Assembly (NCBI GenBank): GCA_030698575.1 | Contig: JAUYMQ010000337.1 | Location: forward strand, 1-27,858 | DNA: 27,858 nucleotides | Direction: 5' to 3' | From: Deltaproteobacteria bacterium | Lineage (GTDB): Bacteria; JAUYMQ01 | Shown: positions 23,165 through 27,858 of the stretch, in pieces | Numbering within the stretch: position 1 is the stretch's first letter | Layout: the number at the start of each line of letters is the position of its first letter | Made by a program: the position numbers and the translations under genes | The notes under the pieces: generated by a model | The model's input: only the letters and a program-made list of their open reading frames with translations | Database searches by the model: none | Told to the model about the DNA's origin: nothing

Positions 23165-24580
23165 ATGTCCCGCGCGGTCTTTGCCGCCGGCTGTCTCGTG
23201 TTCCTCCTTGGCTGCCGGACGACGGCCGAGGCGCCCGATCTGGCCGGCCTGTACAACCGGGCGGCGAGCTATCACGGCGCCGATCGCAATCCCATCATCG
23301 TCATCCCCGGCATTCTCGGCTCGAGGCTTGTCGACGCTCCCACTGGGCGGACCGTCTGGGGCGCCTTCAGCGGCGACTACGCCAACCCCCAGAAGCCCGA
23401 TGGCGCCCGCCTCCTGGCGCTTCCCATGGAAGAGGGCGTGCCGCTCGGGGATCTCCGCGACGAGGTCGCGCCCAAGGGGGTGCTCGACCGGATCAAGGTG
23501 CGCGTGTTCGGGGTGCCGGTCGAGCAGAAAGCCTACCTGAACATCCTGGGAACTCTCGGCGTGGGCGGCTACCGGGACGAGGATCTCGGCCTGTCCGGCG
23601 CCATCGACTACGGCAACGATCACTACACCTGCTTCCAGTTCTCCTACGACTGGCGCCGTGACAACGTCGAGAACGCGAAGCGCCTCCACGCGTTCATCCT
23701 GGAGAAGCGCGCTTACGTCCAGAAAGAGATCGAAAAGCGCCACGGCGTGAAGAACGCCGACGTGAAGTTCGACATCATCGCCCACTCGATGGGCGGACTC
23801 GTCACGCGCTACTACCTCATGTACGGGACGCAGGATCTCCCGGAGAAGGGCGTCCCGAAGATCAGCTGGGCGGGAAGCCGTTACGTGGAGCGGGCGATCC
23901 TTCTCGGCACGCCGAATGCCGGCTCGACGGAGGCCATCATCCAGCTCGTGCAAGGAGTGAAGTTCGCGCCGATCCTCCCGCGATACGAACCCGCGGTGCT
24001 GGGGACGATGCCCTCGATCTACGAGCTTCTTCCGCGCGCGCGCCACGGGGCGCTGGTGGATGCGTCGGATCCGGGCCGGAAGCTTGACGTGCTCGACCCC
24101 GATCTCTGGGAGCGGATGGGGTGGGGGCTCGCCGATCCTGCCCAGGACGGCGTCCTCCGGAAGCTCTTGCCGGAAGTTCCCGATGCAGCGGCGCGGCGGC
24201 GCATCGCACTGGATCAGCAGCGCAAGTCGCTGCGCCGCGCGGGGCGCTTCTTCGAGGCGATCGACCGGCCCGCCTCGCCTCCCGACGGGCTCACGCTGCA
24301 CCTGATCGCGGGCGACGCCGTGCAGACCACCCAGGTGATCGCGGCGGACAGCGCAACGGGAGAGATCGAGGTCATCGCCCGCGGCCCGGGGGACGGCACG
24401 GTGCTCCGGAGCAGCGCCCTCATGGACGAGCGCGCCGGCGGCAATTGGCAGTCGGCGCTGCGTTCGCCCATCGACTGGCGATCGGCGCTCTTTCTCTTTA
24501 CGGATCACCTCGCGCTGACGCGGGATCCGGCGTTCACCGACAACATCCTGTACCTACTTCTCGAAGAACCTCGCCGCTAG
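23165..24580 (+). CDS. LCAT-family lipoprotein esterase/acyltransferase
   Basis: 471 residues. A lipoprotein signal peptide ends in the lipobox LLGC with Cys17 as the lipidated residue, so the enzyme is anchored to a membrane outside the cytoplasm. The mature part is an alpha/beta hydrolase of the lecithin:cholesterol acyltransferase family: IIVIPGILGSRL at the start, FQFSYDWRRDN, nucleophile Ser208 in AHSMGG, LLGTPNAGS, the likely Asp in GPGDGTV and the likely His in FTDHLAL near the end. Probable activity is hydrolysis or acyl transfer on phospholipids or other esters. The Shine-Dalgarno is weak. The glycosyltransferase gene begins 14 bases after the stop, and an MBL-fold gene precedes. Confidence 0.9.
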   Translation: MSRAVFAAGCLVFLLGCRTTAEAPDLAGLYNRAASYHGADRNPIIVIPGILGSRLVDAPTGRTVWGAFSGDYANPQKPDGARLLALPMEEGVPLGDLRDEVAPKGVLDRIKVRVFGVPVEQKAYLNILGTLGVGGYRDEDLGLSGAIDYGNDHYTCFQFSYDWRRDNVENAKRLHAFILEKRAYVQKEIEKRHGVKNADVKFDIIAHSMGGLVTRYYLMYGTQDLPEKGVPKISWAGSRYVERAILLGTPNAGSTEAIIQLVQGVKFAPILPRYEPAVLGTMPSIYELLPRARHGALVDASDPGRKLDVLDPDLWERMGWGLADPAQDGVLRKLLPEVPDAAARRRIALDQQRKSLRRAGRFFEAIDRPASPPDGLTLHLIAGDAVQTTQVIAADSATGEIEVIARGPGDGTVLRSSALMDERAGGNWQSALRSPIDWRSALFLFTDHLALTRDPAFTDNILYLLLEEPRR

Positions 24581-24594
24581 ACGAGGAAGCAGGC

Positions 24595-25470
24595 ATGCCC
24601 GCGATCCCTCACGTCTCGATTCTCCTCCCCGCCCGCGACGCCGGGTCCACGCTCGCCGCGTGCCTCCGCAGCGTCTCGCGCCAGACTCTCGCTGATTGGG
24701 AGTGCGTCGTCGTGGACGACGGCTCAACGGACGCGACGGCGACGATTGCGCGACGGTTCGCGCGGGGCGATCCCCGCTTCAGCACGGTCACCACCGCCCG
24801 ACGTGGGCTCGTCCCGGCGCTTGCCGAGGGGCTCTCGCGCTGCCGTGGCGCGCTCATCGCGCGCATGGACGCCGACGATCTCATGCACCGCAGGCGTCTC
24901 GATGCGCAGTGCGCCGCGATGGAGGGCGACCCGACACTCTCCGCCGTGGGGTGCCACGTGCGTCTGTTCCCGCGGGCGCGGCTCACGGCGGGCCTGCGCG
25001 ACTACGAGCGCTGGCTGAACGGCATTGCCTCGGCCGAACAACTCCGCGCCGAGGCCTTCGTCGAGTGCCCGCTGGTGCACCCCACCCTCATGATCCGGCG
25101 CCGCGTGCTGACGGAGTTCGGATACCGCGACCGCGGATGGCCGGAGGACTACGATCTGGTATTGCGGCTGCTCGGAGCGGGGCATCGCATCGGGATGGTC
25201 TCGTCGCGGCATCTCTCCTGGCGGGACGGGCCCGACAGGCTCTGGCGGACGAGCCCGGCCTACGCTCTCGATCGGTTCCTGGCGGTGAAGGCGCACTTCC
25301 TCGCCGAAGGATTCCTGCGTGAGGGCGAGCGGTACGCCCTGTGGGGCTACGGGCATACGGCCAAGGGGCTCCGGCGGGCGCTGGCCGGGGAGGGGGGAAG
25401 CTGCCCGCCTACATCGTGGAAATGCACCCGGGGAGGATCGGACGGCGGATCCACGGCTCGCCGGTGGTGA
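24595..25470 (+). CDS. Family 2 glycosyltransferase (reading frame as it stands, frameshifted near its end)
   Basis: A GT-A fold glycosyltransferase: HVSILLPARDAGSTL at the start, VVVDDGSTD near residue 42, the DxD-type metal site in ARMDADDLM near residue 95, ECPLVHPTLMIRR and WPEDYDLVLRLL. ATG 24595 follows GAGGAAG and is 14 bases after the LCAT gene. The frame runs normally to WGYGHTAKGLRRALAG and then, at the G6 run 25392-25397, changes to Arg/Gly/Ser-rich noise ending at 25470. The expected C-terminus continues in the -1 frame to 25607 (separate entry). The acceptor and sugar are unknown. Confidence 0.88.
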   Translation: MPAIPHVSILLPARDAGSTLAACLRSVSRQTLADWECVVVDDGSTDATATIARRFARGDPRFSTVTTARRGLVPALAEGLSRCRGALIARMDADDLMHRRRLDAQCAAMEGDPTLSAVGCHVRLFPRARLTAGLRDYERWLNGIASAEQLRAEAFVECPLVHPTLMIRRRVLTEFGYRDRGWPEDYDLVLRLLGAGHRIGMVSSRHLSWRDGPDRLWRTSPAYALDRFLAVKAHFLAEGFLREGERYALWGYGHTAKGLRRALAGEGGSCPPTSWKCTRGGSDGGSTARRW

Positions 25471-25607
25471 GTCCGGAAGCGCTGCCGGGTCTTCCCCGGC
25501 TGCCTATAGTCGTTTCTGTGGCGAGGGAAAAGCCGCGAAATGAGATTCGCGCGGCCCTCGAGGAGATGAAATTCAGGGAGACTGCCGACTTCGTCTGCGC
25601 GGCCTGA
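25398..25607 (+). pseudogene. Displaced C-terminus of the glycosyltransferase (-1 frame)
   Basis: From about 25398 the -1 frame encodes KLPAYIVEMHPGRIGRRI, then GSPVVSPEALPGLP, VVSVAREKPRNEI, and ends FVCAA. This is the tail expected after WGYGHTAKGLRRAL in this type of glycosyltransferase, where a small domain of the pattern G.G..gk..L, D..P.kIG..i.G.pVv, and IR..L..m precedes a C-terminal Cys. The join is at GAG GGG GGA AGC (25390-25401). One missing G (6 instead of 7), a sequencing error, phase variation, or -1 slippage on G GGG GGA are all possible. Confidence 0.75.
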
Positions 25608-25614
25608 GCGGACG

Positions 25615-27036
25615 TCAGGCCTTCAGTTCCTTCAGGACGTCGGCGATGACTTGCTTTGCGTCTCCGAAGCACATGACCGTATTGTTGTTGTCAAACAGCG
25701 CATTTCGAATACCGGCGAAGCCGGGACTCAGCGATCGCTTGACGACGACGACGGTCCGCGCCTCGTGGACGTTCAGGATGGGCATGCCGTAGATCGGGCT
25801 CGACTTGTCATTGAGCGCAGCGGGGTTCACGACGTCGTTCGCACCGAGCACGATCGCGACGTCGAAGGATTTGAACTCGGGGTTGATGTCCTGCATCTCG
25901 ATGAGCTGATCGTAGGGAACGTCGGCTTCCGCCAGCAGGACGTTCATGTGGCCCGGCATCCGCCCGGCCACGGGATGAATCGCGTATTGCACGCGCGTGC
26001 CTCGCGCCTGGAGAAAGTCGGCAAGCTCGCGCGTGATGTGCTGGGCGCGCGCGACGGCCAGGCCGTAGCCCGGGACGAAGACCACGCCGGTCGCGTCTTC
26101 CAGAAGCATCGCCACTTCGTCCGGCCCCGCTTCCTTGACGTTCGTGTAGCCGGCCTGGGCCGCCGCCGACACCTCGCCGCCGAACCTGCCGAAGAACACG
26201 CTTATGGTCGACCGGTTCATCGCCTTGCACATGATCTCCGTCAGGATGAGACCCGACGCACCCACGAGCGAGCCCGCGATGATGAGCAGGTAGTTGGAGA
26301 GCACGAATCCCGCCATCGCACCCGCGATGCCCGAGAGGCTGTTGAGGAACGCGATCACCACCGGCATGTCGGCACCGCCGATCGGCATCACCATGGCCAC
26401 ACCCAGGAGAAACGAAATGCCCATGAGCACGAAGAAGAGCGTCGTGGTGGTCGCGTCCGTGAAGGGCACGACCGTGAGCACGCCTGCCAGAGCGAGGGAG
26501 GCGATGAGGCTCACGAGGGTCAGGTAGTTGCCTCCCGGGAGTCGCATCGCCCGCTCGATGGCCGTGCCGCGAAGCTTGAGATAAGCGATGTAGCTCCCGG
26601 AGAAAGTTGCGGCGCCGACGATGAGCGTCAGCTCTCCGGTGACGGCGGTCTGGTATCCGCCGAAGAGGCTCGCCAGGCTCTCGGAGTTGCTGGAAGGATG
26701 CTTTTGAAACTCCTGAAAGAGGATGGAGACCGCCACGAGGGCCGAGGCGGCCCCGCCGAATCCGTTGAGCAATCCCACCATCTCCGGCATGGACGTCATC
26801 GGGACCCGCACGGCCACGACGGCGCCGACGGCCGAGCCGATCAGGAGCCCCGCCAGGATGTAGCGGTAGTCGACCGCAGCGGCGTCGATCAGTGTGACGA
26901 CGATTGCGAGGAACATGCCGACGGCGGCGAGCGTGTTGCCTCGACGCGCGGTCCTCACCTTCCCGAGGTCGCGCAGGCCGAGGATGAAGAGCGAGGCGGC
27001 GACGAGATAACCGAGCGGAATCCAGGCGGTCTCCAC
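25615..27036 (-). CDS. pntB: NAD(P) transhydrogenase subunit beta
   Basis: 473 residues. The beta subunit of the proton-translocating transhydrogenase, which transfers hydride from NADH to NADP+ at the expense of the proton gradient. Residues 1-270 hold about nine membrane helices (for example SASALVAVSILF, FFVLMGISFLLGVAMVMPIGGADMPV), followed by the cytosolic NADP(H)-binding domain dIII with VPGYGLAVARAQH, VLAEADVPYD, VLGANDVVNPAA, and KRSLSPGFAGIRN. The GTG start at 27036 lies 4 bases after the pntAB stop; GAGGTAG, which spans that stop, serves as Shine-Dalgarno. The stop lies only 7 bases from the end of the convergent glycosyltransferase tail. Confidence 0.97.
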   Translation of the reverse strand: METAWIPLGYLVAASLFILGLRDLGKVRTARRGNTLAAVGMFLAIVVTLIDAAAVDYRYILAGLLIGSAVGAVVAVRVPMTSMPEMVGLLNGFGGAASALVAVSILFQEFQKHPSSNSESLASLFGGYQTAVTGELTLIVGAATFSGSYIAYLKLRGTAIERAMRLPGGNYLTLVSLIASLALAGVLTVVPFTDATTTTLFFVLMGISFLLGVAMVMPIGGADMPVVIAFLNSLSGIAGAMAGFVLSNYLLIIAGSLVGASGLILTEIMCKAMNRSTISVFFGRFGGEVSAAAQAGYTNVKEAGPDEVAMLLEDATGVVFVPGYGLAVARAQHITRELADFLQARGTRVQYAIHPVAGRMPGHMNVLLAEADVPYDQLIEMQDINPEFKSFDVAIVLGANDVVNPAALNDKSSPIYGMPILNVHEARTVVVVKRSLSPGFAGIRNALFDNNNTVMCFGDAKQVIADVLKELKA

Positions 27037-27040
27037 GGAA

Positions 27041-27325
27041 CTACCTCTTCTTCTTGAACATGCGGAGCATGCGGTCGGTGACCATGAAGCCGCCGACGAC
27101 GTTGATTGTGGCGAAGGCGATCGCGAGGAACCCGAGGATGTTGGCGACGCTCGCTTCGCCCGTCCGGGCGCAGAAAAGGGCGCCCACCAGCGTGATGCCC
27201 GAGATGGCGTTGGACCCCGACATGAGGGGCGTGTGGAGCGTCGGCGGGATCTTAGTGATCACCTCGAATCCGATGAAGATGGCCAGGACGAAGACGTAGA
27301 GACCGATGACGAAGGTCGAGATCAT
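27041..27325 (-). CDS. pntAB: NAD(P) transhydrogenase alpha-2 (membrane) subunit
   Basis: 94 residues. The short membrane subunit found where the alpha chain is split in two, as in Rhodospirillum rubrum. Three hydrophobic helices (about 3-22, 38-55 and 60-82) and the signatures GFEVITKIPPTLHTPLMSG and AISGITLVGAL are typical. It ends in a basic FKKKR tail. Its ATG overlaps the pntAA stop by 4 bases (ATGA), and pntB follows after 4 bases, so the three subunits are tightly coupled. Confidence 0.95.
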   Translation of the reverse strand: MISTFVIGLYVFVLAIFIGFEVITKIPPTLHTPLMSGSNAISGITLVGALFCARTGEASVANILGFLAIAFATINVVGGFMVTDRMLRMFKKKR

Positions 27326-27858
27326 GGCTGCTTGCCTCCCGAGGCCAGAGCCTCCCGGGTGGCTGCGTGGAGCACCTCGCCGTTGTGAGTGATGAGCGAA
27401 CCGGCCACCAGCTCGTCCTCGAGGTCAAACACCAGGGCGCCGTCCTTCAGGAGGGACTGCACCACGTTCAGGACGTTGCGTGCGTACATGTCGGTCGCGT
27501 CGACGGGGACGAGCGCCGGCACGTTTTCCCGCGCGATGATCGTCACGCCGCCGCTGCGCACCACCTTGTCGCGTTCGCCCAGTTCGCAGTTGCCGCCCGT
27601 CTCGATCGCAAGGTCAACCACCACGGAGCCTTCCCGCATTTCGCGCACCATGTCGGCCGTGATGAGCTTCGGGGCGGGCTTTCCGGGGATGCTCGCCGTG
27701 GTGACGACCACGTCGGCCGCGACGATGCGCGATCGAACCATCTCGCGCTGTCGCTTGAGGTACTCTTCGGTCTGCTCGCGTGCGTAGCCGTCCTTGTCGG
27801 CGATCTCGCCTTCTACCTGCGGCGGCTCGATGAACCGGGCGCCGAGGCTCTCGACTTC
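27322..27858 (-). CDS. pntAA: NAD(P) transhydrogenase alpha-1 subunit, C-terminal part (5' end outside window)
   Basis: The last 178 or so residues of the NAD(H)-binding alpha chain, cut by the window edge. Visible blocks are EVESLGARFIE at the edge, VVTTASIPGKPAPKLIT, SVVVDLAIETGGNCE, and PALVPVDATDMYARNVLN, all typical of PntA and alanine dehydrogenase relatives. The membrane portion is absent because it is encoded by the separate pntAB gene. The end overlaps pntAB by 4 bases. Confidence 0.96.
   Translation of the reverse strand, partial: EVESLGARFIEPPQVEGEIADKDGYAREQTEEYLKRQREMVRSRIVAADVVVTTASIPGKPAPKLITADMVREMREGSVVVDLAIETGGNCELGERDKVVRSGGVTIIARENVPALVPVDATDMYARNVLNVVQSLLKDGALVFDLEDELVAGSLITHNGEVLHAATREALASGGKQP

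Noticed and set aside
25651-27057. 468-codon plus-strand frame over pntB
   Set aside because: Low-complexity Arg/His/Asp-rich translation typical of an antisense shadow; pntB is unmistakable.

Overview
This window is ordinary chromosomal DNA from a GC-rich bacterium (clearly above 60% G+C by eye, with long antisense shadow ORFs over most genes). No rRNA, tRNA, CRISPR array or complete prophage was seen. A lipobox-bearing lipoprotein, BolA, SelO, MetE, DoxX and a three-subunit proton-translocating transhydrogenase point to a Gram-negative, probably proteobacteria-like or related uncultured lineage. The phylum cannot be fixed from the sequence alone. Three genes (thyA, the radical SAM gene and the metallo-beta-lactamase-fold gene) appear to start at TTG behind strong Shine-Dalgarno sequences.

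Layout. 1-2342: metE (minus, 3' end cut off) with its own promoter and a short structured leader. 2528-5497: a large TPR-GGDEF-EAL cyclic-di-GMP protein. 5550-7064: a thyA-folA operon with promoter, a palindrome near the predicted transcription start and downstream hairpins. 7193-9407: a two-gene unit of a Gfo/Idh/MocA-type oxidoreductase and a radical SAM enzyme with an extra Cys-rich C-terminus. 9443-11649 (minus): alpha/beta hydrolase, sterol-desaturase-type di-iron hydroxylase and BolA, followed by a decayed methyltransferase tail. 11779-15485 (plus): SelO, DoxX, an ArsM-like methyltransferase and OsmC, a group with a redox or thiol flavour. 15567-20534 (minus): a CLC chloride transporter with CBS and RCK_C domains, a DUF2779-type Cas4-like nuclease/RNase H-fold protein, and a quinone-oxidoreductase-like MDR protein.

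20535-22191 is a small accessory patch. It holds a short exported or anchored protein of unknown function in visibly less GC-rich DNA, an ORF6N-domain protein, a hairpin and a REPIN-like inverted repeat. 22192-25607 (plus) carries an MBL-fold hydrolase, an LCAT-family lipoprotein esterase and a family 2 glycosyltransferase whose 3' end is displaced by a frameshift in a G6 run. 25615-27858 (minus) is the pntAA-pntAB-pntB operon, with pntAA cut by the window edge.

How the genes fit together: most units are housekeeping (methionine synthesis, dTMP/folate, NADPH supply). The points most worth following are the oxidoreductase/radical SAM pair, the ArsM-like/OsmC/DoxX/SelO group, the glycosyltransferase frameshift on a canonical slippery heptamer, the REPIN-like element and the metE leader.
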